The notes under the pieces: model-generated
Databases searched by the model: none
The model's input: only the letters and a program-made list of their open reading frames with translations
Told to the model about the DNA's origin: nothing
From: Ophiothrix spiculata
Taxonomy: Eukaryota > Echinodermata > Ophiuroidea > Amphilepidida > Ophiotrichidae
Length of the DNA stretch: 41,035 bases
Assembly: GCA_000969725.1 (NCBI GenBank)
Contig: JXSR01S074633.1
Direction: 5' to 3' (one strand)
Shown here: positions 21,673-33,099 of the stretch, piece by piece
Position numbering within the stretch: position 1 is the first letter of the stretch
Layout of the letters: each line of letters starts with the position of its first letter
Position numbers and translations under genes: made by a program

Positions 21673-23034
21673 GTTTATACAGTATACATTACAGTTCTAA
21701 CACTTTAGGAATACAACTAAAGCATCAAGGGCAATATGCGAATCAAAACAAAAACGTTTTAAAATGCCTCACGTTTAGAGATGGTCTGTTCTCTCGTTAG
21801 TCTAAGGTATTGGATCTTCATTCGTGAACATGGTACCCTTTGTCAACAAATAATTTTGAAGTACGTCGTCGAAGTTGACCTCCTTTAATATCGTTCAGTA
21901 TGGCTTAACTTGGACTAAATTTGTAAAGCAAGGTAGCTCAGGTTTTTATCACTTGAAGATGTCAAAAGTTTCTCAAGATAATATCAACAACGATGGACAA
22001 AGCAATGAGTATGACCTGTCTATTTAATTTTCAAGTTTTGAATTCTCCGTATGTGTTCTTCCTTTAATATGATGATGAAATTGCGCTATCTCTGTAGGTT
22101 CCGGCGATGAAACACTATGCATTGCTAATGTCGATGTAATAAAGCTCTCAATCTAATATTCGAAGGCTCAGTATGTAGTGTCCCCTTATTGGGTTATGTT
22201 TAGTGGCTCAGTTTCTTAAAAAAACAAAGTTAATATGTGGAACTTCCTCTTGATTTCAATATCCGATAAACGTAGAAAGTCAGTAAAACAACAACTGTGG
22301 ACAACGCTGGTCGAACTTCGGATGGTCCTAAGTATGTGGTCTTCCTTTAATATCCGACAATATACGCTGTGTACGACGAATATGTGAAGCGTAGCAGTTC
22401 AGCTCCTTTAATCAAAACAATCTTAAACATACACACTGTCCAGGTGGATACTAGCACGGCGAATTGACTGGTCCAAGCTTCAGATATAAAAGATAACCCA
22501 TCTGGAATATCGGTGCAATAATCTTAACAGCATGTCACCAATGATGTACACACGCAAAGTAATAAACAAGTAAATGATCCAGGATAGAAATAGTGACTTC
22601 TAAAGAAGTTCCAACACTCATCTCACTAGAGATATGTACAAGATACAACAGCAACTAACAATTCCTATGAGCTCCGGGAACATAATGCCCAAGAACGCTT
22701 CAAGGCATATCCGTGTTTAGATGCAGGGCTTAAGCCTGGCCATAGAAGACGATCCTTTGCTTGTATATTATACCTTATCTTAACCTTCTAAATACTCGGC
22801 ACTTTGTCATCTTGCTATGTCAGATTTGGACTCAAATGTATAAAAAATAATATGTACTTGTACAAATTCTGCAGTTCGTGAATGCAAAAATAATTGTGTA
22901 AATTTCAGACAAACTTGTGTATTGGTAATCCAGTCCATTCAAAGCACGTCCGCGATAAGAGAGAAATATATTTCGTCTGTTGTTCTTCAGTAGGCAAAGG
23001 TTTCTACACTTTCCTTAAGTGGTTGATGTAAAGG
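21673..23034. other. Upstream flank of Ig gene 2, no other gene
   Basis: No further gene. It contains the degenerate repeat array listed separately. From 22450 to 23034 nothing was recognised. Confidence 0.5.
21855..22420 (-). promoter_or_regulatory. Degenerate repeat array upstream of Ig gene 2
   Basis: CTTTAAT occurs at about 21882, 22059, 22343 and 22401, mostly inside TCCTTTAATAT(C/G), and a related TTCAATATCCGA lies at 22256. It is associated with (C/A)GTATGT or AGTATG, with GTCGAAGTT or GTCGAACTT (21868, 22310) and with GTGGACAACG (22298). Unit spacing is irregular, about 60-280 bp. GTCGAAGTTG and GTGGACAACG also occur in the immediate 5' flank of gene 1 (2564-2573, 2612-2621). It may be a promoter-region duplication or a decayed minisatellite. 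Confidence 0.4.
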
Positions 23035-23096
23035 CGCAATTAAATCTCGGGAGATACAAATTGATTCGTTGGAAGTGCACATTGCCCCAAGCAATC
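23035..23096. promoter_or_regulatory. Block shared by the upstream flanks of both Ig genes (copy 2)
   Basis: Counterpart of 2960-3010, about 1.36 kb upstream of the gene 2 start. The two are similar over ~60 bp with a few indels. The function is not known. Confidence 0.4.
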
Positions 23097-25076
23097 GACG
23101 GACCATGCTTTTTAATGTTTGTTATAGGACCCCGAGTGACTTTGCTATCCTGCTTTTAACGTGCTTAACTCTGCCTGGTTGCACAAACTACTATACATTA
23201 TTGAAATCCCAAATCAAATTGTAAATTAATAAGGTGGAGTAGTATATATACACGAACATAAAATTAGCGTGTGTAAATTGACTTAAGTCTGCTTGTATAT
23301 TGACATTTGACTACTCTTACAGCGGGTTGATGTCATCTTTCTACTTCAAAGCTATCTTTGTTGGTTGTTAATATTATCGGAGAGAGTTTATGTGAGTTAA
23401 GATATACATATGCTCTAATACATCGCGTGTATCGACATACACTATAACATCTAAAATGTATGTAATCAAGAGCTTAATGGAATGGAAGGTAGAAGCTTCT
23501 AAGTATATGCGAAGAGTAGTATATATATTAACCTACATCGATCTTGCTTTTATTGATTTGTCATGGGAGCTTAAGATGACAGTACTTCGTGGGAACTAAG
23601 TTTTATAATATATATAACAAATTAGTTTTAAAATAATTGATTAGAATAGCAAAATAATATAATTAAAGCCATCTCTTGATAGGATATAAAAATACGAATT
23701 TCGCCAGGGAAATGTTATTATGCGTCGGTATACAGAAAATAAGAGAATTAATCCAATTATGTTGTTAAAAATAATGAGAATATAATTTCTTAGTAAGTGA
23801 ATTAAACAATTAATAACGTATTATTATTCCCGGGTTAATGGTTAGTTATATAAACATCGCCAGTAATTGGCTTGTATTAATTGCTTGTGATTTGCTGAAT
23901 GGGTAAAGTATGAGAATAACATTGACGATTCAGATGATTTAAAGGACGAAAACGTAAGCCCATGCCGTAGACTGCTCAAAAACAGGCAAAAAAAGACAAC
24001 TTGTTTAAGACATGTTACAAAATTGTTATAAATACAAGGAGATATGACAGCAATTTATGGAAAGTAAACTACAATGAAGATTACAAACTCAGACACTGAA
24101 TCTATGAGCATGAGACTTTTCCATACAAATTACTTAAAGCCAGACACTCGATATTGGCTATTTACATCTCTCTTATACATTTATTGAATACTCCTTATTG
24201 CTGCTCTATAAATTTCATATAGCAGCTGATGATTTTCATTGAAAGGATTTCACTATCTTCAAAAAATTTAATCAGTCGTAATGCTCTGATGTTATGACGT
24301 CTTGGTTCTGAAGTAGAATTAAGGCAACACTACTTTTAAATAGAAATTAGTTATTCCCAATTAAAGGTATACATATAATACATTGCAAAACAATTTTGGT
24401 TGTATCACATATTCCAATCTGGTGACAAATGTTACATATACTATACATTATTTCCATATTTTAAATGAATGGTCATCACCTGCCGGTATAATACACAACT
24501 GTGAAGTTCAATAATTTGCATACCTTGACACAAATTGATGTTATCGGCAAAAATGTGTCTGAGAATGACCAAAAGAAAAGAATATGATATTTATATTTGT
24601 TAACAAAATCTTTCAGACCAGAAATTTACCACTATTTTACTCTTTCTCTTACACGAAACTAAAATATGGGCTTTCTAATGACTTGAAAATCTCTAACTTA
24701 GTTTTGGTTAAATGCGTAGACACTTTTAAAGATTACGTCGTTTATATCATTCTAAATAGACATTACTAAAATTTTATAAGTTGTGTTAGATATAGTGATG
24801 TACATATGACGAAGCGGTAGATATATGTATTTTTATAACGCTTGCCTTTTAAACGATGATCATGAACTTGTTGATTTTTACAAATGAATGCTGATGGGAT
24901 TTACCTCAAGTCTAATTTGTTTAATTGAACCAAGTGAAAGGAGTATGGCCTGTAATAAGCCTTCTTGTTACCATTTCCGTTATTTAAGAGAAAAAAGTAA
25001 TACCTTGAAGCAATGTACATTATCCATTTACTTTGTAATTAAGATGTTGTAAATCTAATGGGTGACACTATTGCCG
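23097..25076. other. A+T-rich stretch, no gene
   Basis: Very A+T-rich, with short frames lacking domains (for example 24584-24769). No repeat or RNA gene was recognised. Confidence 0.45.
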
Positions 25077-25246
25077 CTATTTACCTTAGGTTATAAAATG
25101 TTGTCCACAAGAAATGCTTTCAGGTCACCTCCCCTTTTTAAATAGAGAGATGGACTTGTCTCTATTTACCCAAGGCCATAACATATTGTCCACAGGAAAT
25201 GCTATAAGGCTTCGTTCATGTTTAATTACGAGATGGAAGATTGTTA
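25077..25246 (+). repeat. Two-copy tandem repeat, 85-bp unit
   Basis: CTATTTACC at 25077 and at 25163 starts two similar units. They share TATTGTCCACAGGAAATGCT (second unit) and ATGTTGTCCACAAGAAATGC (first unit), and each ends with an AGAGATGG or CGAGATGG motif. The short frame at 25114 is a by-product. Confidence 0.6.
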
Positions 25247-26250
25247 AGTTCACTGCGATTTTTTTATTTATTTATTTACACATTGCAAACTATATTATAA
25301 AGACTCGAAGAGCGTGTTTTTCAAAACCTCTTATATCTACCCCAACACGCATGTCACAGTGAAAGTAGTCAATTTTCTACACAAACTCATTGCAAATGAA
25401 ATATTGAAATTAACATTTGGAATAAAATTGATAAACAAATTCGAATTCTACAATTATTGTTAACAAATTATGAGGGCTCTGATATTAAGTACATACACAT
25501 ACATTTTTATCAGTTTCAAAATAAACTTAAGGAAGTATTTCAAATTATTCAAATATTGGATTGAATATAAAGAGGTTTTTGAAACAAGGTGTTCATAATT
25601 ATGTCTCTACCTGTGCATGCATAAGATGAAAAGTCTCTAAATTATATGTTAGCCTTGGCTATTGATTAAATTTACAGGAACATCTTCAAAATGGCGTCAA
25701 TATTTTTACGCCATTCATATCATCATATTTTGTCAAGATACACCGCATTGCAAGGACATATCACAAAACTTATCATTATGCTATAACAACAGTCACTAAC
25801 GTAATATTCTACGGAAACAACATTCCATACTAAATTTTCCGGACAATCGCTTGTAAGGAAAAAACATTATTGCTAACATTGATAGATTTAATAGCTATTT
25901 CTAATTCTATATTAATATTCAACCAGAAAGTGGTGAGATTTGTATATGATCGGATGATTAAAAGTTTAAAACACACGAAAATTGAAGTTTTTTGACCAAA
26001 AGTCGGTACCGTATTGATCAATTTACTTCGGTATCTTCATTTTTAAAGGTGTTTCTGTATAGTTATGGCTAATGTATAATCTATAGACTAGTGCTTTTTA
26101 TGCATACCGAAACCTGTGTAAAACTATGAATATGAAGCAAACTATCATGATGTTCTCGCGGACAGTTAAGCTTAGGAAGCACACTGACATGCATATAATT
26201 TCCATTTTGAAATATTGTGAGAGAACATTTTGGTATCCAAACATTTTTTC
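25247..26250. other. A+T-rich stretch, no gene
   Basis: No coding or RNA feature was recognised. ATGGCGTCAATATTTTTACGCCAT (25691-25714) forms a small hairpin-like inverted repeat. Confidence 0.4.
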
Positions 26251-26645
26251 TTTGAAACTTAACTTAGAACACATAAATAAACATATGCTAAGGAAATAGT
26301 TTCAGTGTAGCAATTATTCTAAGCATTATTAAAATGTTCAATGTCACGAGCGAATTAAACTATCAAAATAAATTTTAACATGCATGTAAAACCGTTATCC
26401 TCTGCAGTGCCGGAGGTTCTTAAATTAAAACATAAGAGGAAAGAGTCTGTTGATTTAAAGTTCTGCTGCAACCCACCATGTACTATTGCTACTTGCATTT
26501 GATACGAAAGAGGAAGAGAGATAACTCTATTATGTTGATTTCATTCCAACTCAAGGCTGAAGTAATTCATCTAAAAAGTAATATACAGGGAGTAATTTCA
26601 TTTAAGACTCGTTTACCATGTGGCTATATCATTTATTAACTATCA
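26251..26645 (+). repeat. Duplicated segment R, copy 1
   Basis: About 390 bp closely matched by 29165-29565. Landmarks: TGTAGCAATTATT, AACATGCATGTAAAACCG, CATAAGAGGAAAGAGTCTGT, GATTTAAAGTTCTGCTGCAA, TACTATTGCTACTTGCATTT. A third, shorter copy of its right part (ATTATGTTGATTTCATT, AAGACTCGTTT) is at 28230-28390. It is non-coding in all frames. Confidence 0.8.
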
Positions 26646-26794
26646 ATGGTAAAATCTATTATGATAATTCAATTTGTTCATGATTTCTGATTTCAATTTA
26701 GTATGATTGTAAGAATATAAACTGCCAGATACATACAATGTTGCCTCTAAGCGTATCTTATTTCCCTGAATATCGTTTAAAACTATATGTCCCC

Positions 26795-26833
26795 GGACTT
26801 TGTTGTTATTTTAATAAACTTTGTTGTTATTTT
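26795..26833 (+). repeat. Short tandem duplication before the LINE
   Basis: ACTTTGTTGTTATTTT occurs twice, 22 bp apart, just upstream of the LINE ORF. A pyrimidine-rich run ending in TAG (to 26863) then resembles a 3' splice site right before the ATG. Confidence 0.65.
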
Positions 26834-26865
26834 CATATTGTTCTTTTTTTGCTTTGTTTTGTAGG

Positions 26866-28018
26866 ATGTCAAATAGAACTCAAACTCACGACAACTGCAT
26901 TGAATGTTTGAAAATAGTAAAAAAAAAATGCAATAAAAATATTTTTTGTAAATTATGTAATGGATACATACACACAAAAATGTACACATTTAAATTCAAA
27001 ACAACTCAGATCTACAAATGCCAAAGGATGGACTTGTAATAAGTGTACGAAAACTATGACTGACTTAGAAAATGATCTGCAAAAATTAGATGAACACATT
27101 AAGATTAATTTTGACAATGTAGACTTCAAAAAAATATGATAATATGATCTTTAATCCATTAACTTTTGACTGTGAACTGTCTAATAAGGGATATGATGTT
27201 GCACCAACCAATAATTCTCATGACTGTTTATTCATGACTCTTGAACAGTTTTGTAATAATATAAATTCACATAGGGGAAAATTAAACGTTATGAATTTAA
27301 ATATTAGGGGTATTTAAAAAAAATAGATTCCTTCAAAGAATGCCTAAATCAACTAATACTGATTTTAAAGTCATTGTTCTTTTAGTGAAACTCATTTGAA
27401 AGATAAATCTAGTGATGTGTATAATTTAAATGGTTACAGCATTGAGTATACAGATAGAGTCGGGGAAGAAAAGGGTGGTGTATGTTTATATATATCTGAC
27501 AAAATCAAGTACAAAGTAAGAAATGACTTGTGTCTCGCAAATAATAATTTCAAATCATGTTTTATTGAATTTCCGGGGAAGCATAAAAATGTTGTAGTTG
27601 GAGCCATATACAGGTCTATACTCTGACAGAAAACTTTTTAAAGACGTTAAAGTAATTTACAAACAACTTGCTTCAGAAAAGAAACAATTCTATATTATGG
27701 GAGATTTTAATATTGATTTGCTGAAAGTAGATATCGACAAACATATTCATGATTATATTGACTTCATATACTCCCATGTTATTTTACCTACAGTTTACAA
27801 ACTTACCAGAATAACTGCTACTTCAGCCATGTGTATTGATAATATACTTACTAATAACTATAACATTGTCCAATCCACAATATTAATTAAAGATGTTAGT
27901 GACCATTGTATTACTACATTTTCAGCTAATGAAGATCTGATTTTAGACTTTTGCCAATGGATGACATAAAATGGACTTGAAAGTTATGAATAAATCAATG
28001 TTATAAATAAATAAATAA
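26866..28018 (+). mobile_element. Damaged CR1/L2-type LINE: PHD-like finger and APE endonuclease, RT missing
   Basis: Starts at an ATG (26866). The first part encodes a PHD-like zinc finger: CIEC, CKLC, then YIH; after a frameshift near 26980 the frame at 26981-27051 continues CTHLNSK and WTCNKC. Then come endonuclease motifs in shifted frames: LNIRG (about 27297), SETHL (about 27381), YIMGDFNIDLL (27692-27724), an MCIDNILTN motif (27829 onward) and SDH with the catalytic His (27898-27906). At least three frameshifts separate these. The ORF stops at 27969 with no reverse transcriptase. About 25-30 bases later comes an ATAAATAAATAAATAAA tail, typical of a LINE 3' end. So the 5' part and 3' tail survive but the middle is deleted. 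The clade is inferred from the finger-APE order. Confidence 0.8.
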
Positions 28019-28771
28019 AAAGGATTAACAAAAATTCTCTTTAAGCATGTTAAGTAACCGTGAACATTATTAAAAATGTGTTCGTATGATTGTAAGTCTC
28101 TCAGCTTAAAAAAATATATATAAGTATTAAATACATTGGCAAAAACACTTAATCAATGTTTATCTTTATTTATGTTATACTGCATGTTGCATAGCTTTTT
28201 ACATACCATACAAACGATTTTGAGACAGAGTTGGGATGTAACTCGATTATGTTGATTTCATTTCAACTCGAGGATGTGGTAGTGCATTAATAAGATCATG
28301 TACTAGGAGCACTTCTATTTAAGACTCGTTTGTTGCGTGGTTATATCAATTATTAATTTGCTTAAATTGATAACGACTTTTAATTTTGTTCGTGACTGTT
28401 GATTCCATTATTGGTAACAAGAATATAAATTGGCAAAATTGTAATTTAAAAAAACAACTCCTTAAATGTGTTCATTTTGTTATCTTATGGCTTTTTTGTA
28501 ATGATTTTGTTAGATAGATGGAGGAGACAACAGGTTTTACGCCACCAATTATATATCGCCCATGACTAGATTCAGTGTTTATTTCCAAAATCGAGGCCGT
28601 CTTTACCAGCTAATTCCTATAATAAAGATGTGAAAAATCAGAAAATGTGATTTACTTGGTCATTTTTTGTTTCAAATGTGTTGTTTAGGTATCTGTGTTA
28701 TCAGAAAGATATAAAAGAAGCACAAATCCCAATATTTTTGAAGATTATTGTGTCTTTATTTTTCTCCCCAG
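28019..28771. repeat. Repeat-derived stretch
   Basis: 28230-28390 is a partial third copy of segment R. GATGGAGGAGACAACA at 28517 recurs at 30653. No gene. Confidence 0.5.
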
Positions 28772-28871
28772 GTCTGAATGGACAGACTGGCAGCACCGTG
28801 AATTTCACTGGAGGACGGGGTTAGACTCCAATTCCAGGCTGCTTTCCGGAAAATCAAGCCGGACACCCTAG
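28772..28871 (+). other. Exon-like GC-rich island
   Basis: About 100 bp, clearly more GC-rich than its surroundings, preceded by a strong acceptor-like TTTATTTTTCTCCCCAG and followed by a donor-like CCTAG/GTAAAT. One frame is open for ~32 codons (SEWTDWQHREFHWRTGLDSN, then more) and ends in TAG at the donor; the other two have early stops. It could be a terminal coding exon, a non-coding exon or an exonised repeat. No partner exon was found nearby, and no domain is recognised. Confidence 0.35.
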
Positions 28872-29019
28872 GTAAATTTGGCCATTTTTTAGTGGTTTTT
28901 GAAATGAATTTTGAGAAAAAAGACATTTCAGGAGATGGTACTCAAAGGAAATATGTGAAAATCATGGTCAAATTGAAGGAATTTACATGTAAAAACATAA
29001 GAAATGTCATTGGTGGTGT

Positions 29020-29133
29020 AAATCCAACAAGCTGTACATTGACACCAAACTCACTAAATGTATGTATTTTCGGGGTGTGTTTTTAATCACCATCAGCTTT
29101 GATTCATGCAATAATAAACTTAGCAAATTAAAT
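29020..29133 (+). repeat. TIR-element flank, copy 1
   Basis: AACAAGCTGTACATTGACAC, TTTTCGGGGTGTGTTTTTAA and ATCAGCTTTGATTCA recur in order at 30666-30735, each followed by a GAAG(G/A)CTTGAGCGCAAAA terminal repeat (29134 and 30771). Confidence 0.75.
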
Positions 29134-29164
29134 GAAGGCTTGAGCGCAAAAAGTACACAAGTCC
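29134..29164 (+). repeat. Solitary terminal repeat of the 30771 element
   Basis: GAAGGCTTGAGCGCAAAAAG followed by TACACAAGTCC matches the left TIR of 30771-31460. It runs directly into segment R, so the rest of this copy is lost or lies in the N gap. Confidence 0.7.
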
Positions 29165-29565
29165 ATTTGAAACTTACTAATAGAACACATCAAATAAACA
29201 TGTTCTAAGGAAATAGTTACAGTGTAGCAATTATTTTACCATTATTATAATATTAACAGTCACGTGCGAATTAAATTATCAAAATAAATGTTAACATGCA
29301 TGTAAAACCGCTATCCTCTCAAGTACTGGAGGTTCTTAAATTGAAACATAAGAGGAAAGAGTCTGTTGATTTAAAGTTCTGCTGCAACCCACCGTGTACT
29401 ATTGCTACTTGCATTTGGTACGAAAGATGAAGAGAAATATGTATGGAGTTGGAGAGATAACTCAATTATATTGATTTCATTTCATCTCAAGGCTGGTCTA
29501 GTGATCCAAATGGTAATATACATGTACGACTCCTTTACCATATGGCTATAAAGTTCATTATATAC
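29165..29565 (+). repeat. Duplicated segment R, copy 2
   Basis: Close match to 26251-26645, starting at TTTGAAACTTA(A/C). It carries a small insertion (GAAATATGTATGGAGTTGGA) near 29434 relative to copy 1. Confidence 0.8.
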
Positions 29566-29622
29566 CTCATATATAGATTCCAGTCCTCTGATTGGTTAAA
29601 AGTGAGGGCCTTGATTGAACTA

Positions 29623-30522
29623 NNNNNNNNNNNNNNNNNNNNNNNNNNNNNNNNNNNNNNNNNNNNNNNNNNNNNNNNNNNNNNNNNNNNNNNNNNNNNN
29701 NNNNNNNNNNNNNNNNNNNNNNNNNNNNNNNNNNNNNNNNNNNNNNNNNNNNNNNNNNNNNNNNNNNNNNNNNNNNNNNNNNNNNNNNNNNNNNNNNNNN
29801 NNNNNNNNNNNNNNNNNNNNNNNNNNNNNNNNNNNNNNNNNNNNNNNNNNNNNNNNNNNNNNNNNNNNNNNNNNNNNNNNNNNNNNNNNNNNNNNNNNNN
29901 NNNNNNNNNNNNNNNNNNNNNNNNNNNNNNNNNNNNNNNNNNNNNNNNNNNNNNNNNNNNNNNNNNNNNNNNNNNNNNNNNNNNNNNNNNNNNNNNNNNN
30001 NNNNNNNNNNNNNNNNNNNNNNNNNNNNNNNNNNNNNNNNNNNNNNNNNNNNNNNNNNNNNNNNNNNNNNNNNNNNNNNNNNNNNNNNNNNNNNNNNNNN
30101 NNNNNNNNNNNNNNNNNNNNNNNNNNNNNNNNNNNNNNNNNNNNNNNNNNNNNNNNNNNNNNNNNNNNNNNNNNNNNNNNNNNNNNNNNNNNNNNNNNNN
30201 NNNNNNNNNNNNNNNNNNNNNNNNNNNNNNNNNNNNNNNNNNNNNNNNNNNNNNNNNNNNNNNNNNNNNNNNNNNNNNNNNNNNNNNNNNNNNNNNNNNN
30301 NNNNNNNNNNNNNNNNNNNNNNNNNNNNNNNNNNNNNNNNNNNNNNNNNNNNNNNNNNNNNNNNNNNNNNNNNNNNNNNNNNNNNNNNNNNNNNNNNNNN
30401 NNNNNNNNNNNNNNNNNNNNNNNNNNNNNNNNNNNNNNNNNNNNNNNNNNNNNNNNNNNNNNNNNNNNNNNNNNNNNNNNNNNNNNNNNNNNNNNNNNNN
30501 NNNNNNNNNNNNNNNNNNNNNN
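29623..30522. other. Assembly gap (900 N)
   Basis: Unsequenced. The large ORFs that appear to span it consist of unknown residues and are not genes. It lies between two copies of the TIR-element flank, a repeat context likely to have broken the assembly. Confidence 0.99.
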
Positions 30523-30647
30523 AACTCTATATATGATTTCAATTCAAGTTGCATTAGTTTCTTTCTTGAACTCTTGTCTAATTTGTTAAAGCAATATGAT
30601 CCATAGAAGCCTTCTTGTTTGCTATTTCCGAGGTATAATTTTTTTTA

Positions 30648-30770
30648 AATGGATGGAGGAGACAACAAGCTGTACATTGATACCAAACTCAAATTTTCGG
30701 GGTGTGTTTTTAATCACTATCAGCTTTGATTCAGGCAATAATAAACTTAACCTTAACAAATTAAATGAAT
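30648..30770 (+). repeat. TIR-element flank, copy 2
   Basis: Second copy of 29020-29133, fused on its left to GGATGGAGGAGACAACA, which is also found at 28516. Confidence 0.7.
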
Positions 30771-31460
30771 GAAGACTTGAGCGCAAAAGTATTCAAGTCC
30801 ATTTTCACATCACAGTTTTGAGTTACAACCTTATGAAATATTTTTTAAGTATTGTAAAAAATAAAAAAATAAAAGAGATATGTAATTCAAACTTTCCATG
30901 ATTGTTAGAAATGCATACGACTGCGGATGATATGTTTTGAATGAAAATAATTTTTGGTTATTGATTATGAAAATAATCAATAAATCAACTTTTGAGCTCA
31001 AATTGGAACAATAATTGAGAGCTTCCAACCTCATTTATCCTCCAGGATGCAGTCACCAGTGATTGCTCAATATGGCGAAATATGGACTTAACTACTTTTT
31101 GCACTCAAAACAAATGGCCACAACCTGAAAATGCGTTACGGTATTTGAAAACAAACGTAACAACACTATAATATGATCCAAATGAACACAGAATAAGTGG
31201 AAAATGAAATACTAGTATGTTGTATGTTTGGACCTACGTTGCTTTGCACTTTGTTTTCTTTTTTAAGGGTGGACTTAAGTACTTTTTGCGCTCAAATTTG
31301 GGTTAGTGTAAAAATAAAACCCTCTAAAAAGTGAGTTTAGGAATTTTTTTTTGAGACTTAGAAGGTACCTATTATGTTTTCTGACCCAGATGACTATAAA
31401 ACCAGGAATAACTCAATTTGGTTTAGTGTGGACTTAAGTACTTCTTGCGCTCAGGTCTTC
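30771..31460. mobile_element. 690-bp TIR element with internal copies of its own end
   Basis: Left end GAAGACTTGAGCGCAAAAGT (TIR to 30800) and, reverse-complemented, right end GAAGACCTGAGCGCAAGAAG (31430-31460): ~30-bp TIRs. The flanks AAATGAAT and AAATGCAA could be a decayed 8-bp target duplication, which would suggest hAT, but this is weak. The right-end motif GGACTTAAGTACTTTTTGCG is repeated inside at 31084 and 31271 before the terminal copy at 31430, at 187- and 160-bp steps. No transposase; the frame at 30831-31034 has no domain. Confidence 0.7.
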
Positions 31461-31995
31461 AAATGCAATTATTGTTAATATGTTTTCTTTTCATACATAC
31501 CTCAATTTCTCTTTGAGGTCCTCAAACTAAGATAACACATTTGATATTCTAGTATGACAATGTCCAAATTTACAAATGAGGTCAATTAATAACCTTAAGC
31601 TCAGGGTTTCACAATCACGTATGAAAACAGCGAAATAGCCACTACTACATTCATCGCCTGGCCGCATAGGAATAGCCTATTAAAACACAGAGTAGTCTAA
31701 GGACTGCCCAATGTGTTTATGATGACTCATGAATAGCAATCAACTCACGTGTTTTTATTAAGAACATGACGCATGCGTATGCATTTTGGAAACTAAAGAG
31801 GACGCAAATGCGAAAAAGAAGGTTAAGCACGTTTTGCTTCTTTCTTGATTCATTATAAAGGGACATTCTACTCCCACTATATTTTTAATGTAAGGCTAAT
31901 TTGGCAAACATGCCAAGAGTTCTTTGTATTAAGGATGCAATAACTAAGAAGAATCTGAGAAATTCATTTTTAATTGTGCGTTTGCCGCTGTCATG
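31461..31995 (+). repeat. Duplicated segment S, copy 1
   Basis: 31550-31990 parallels 34490-34870. Shared landmarks are TTTACAAATGAG, TTTCAC(A/G)ATCACG, GGACTGCCC, ATGACTCAT, CGTGTTTT, ATGACGCATGCGTAT, GACATTCTAC and TGAGAAATTC. No reading frame is conserved between copies. Confidence 0.7.
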
Positions 31996-33097
31996 TTTAC
32001 AATTTCTGTAACAATGGCTTTAGAAATTTACAGTAATATAAGGTACGACAGTTTATCGTATATAGCATCAAACAGTACATTTTAAAGAAAATTAGCGACA
32101 TAGTGTAAACATAATAGATTGCTGTAGTGTAAATAACATACGGTAGTTTTCCCAAAGCCAGCAATATCGCAGAAGACTTTTTTTTTCGATGAAGGGTGCA
32201 AAGGTGTACAGTCATAATATAATGCAAACACTCATTTGGTGTCATACAACTCCCTGTATATTCACGGGAGCTATATGATATTGGAAGTCATTAAGAACAC
32301 TGAAGTTGCAGAGTCATTTTCCCTTGTATCAAAATTCAGGTGCGTGAAATCGTTATAGAGTAACGTTAAAAAGTACATACAATTCATGTTTTTTATCATT
32401 ATTATGATGAATATGATTTTTTTTCAGAAACTAGAAATTCTTTATATAGGAATGAGTTGCTAGATAAAAAAAAAAACATATTGGAAAATAACAACCGTTA
32501 TATCATTTTTTTTTTCATTATAAAAGAACCCGGAATTCGACTACCTAAGACTGTCGAAGAAGTATTCAGCAAGACGCTTTGATTATAAACCCCTTCTTTC
32601 ATGAAAGCCTTTCACGTATGAGCCCTAAATGCCAGAAACTTCATTTTGCGATACATGTCAAGGTCGTAATTTGCCGAAATTGATTTTTTGGGACAGATTC
32701 ACAATCCTTGTGCTTAATACAAAATACCAGCAAAGTTACATTTCAAGAAAACGATAGGAAATGTGAAATTAATCTGCATATTTTTAATACAATCAACAGA
32801 AAAAATATGGCTTACTGATCCTTTAACGCCATTATCTCAGTTACATGTTTTACTCTCTGAAAAACTTTGACGGACCAAAACTTAGACTTTTGGAAATCGT
32901 GTGAAGTTTATTAAGGTGTCATTTTAATCCTTAAAGCATGATCTGTGCAAATAATAAAAAATGACAAGATATGGTATTTATGGCTTGTTTGGGATGGACG
33001 GTCACATATACGCGCAATATGCACCAGTGACTAATTGGTTAAGAAATTCATCAATAATGACCAATTAAATAATCGACAAAGAATATGTATCAGGTGA
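31996..33097. other. No gene recognised
   Basis: A+T-rich, with A and T homopolymers at about 32468 and 32505. The frame at 31997-32245 has no domain. Confidence 0.45.
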
Positions 33098-33099
33098 TA

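Noticed and set aside
29535-30606. ORFs of 324-354 codons on both strands
   Set aside because: They consist almost wholly of unknown residues from the N gap. The same holds for the long frames over 16105-16699.
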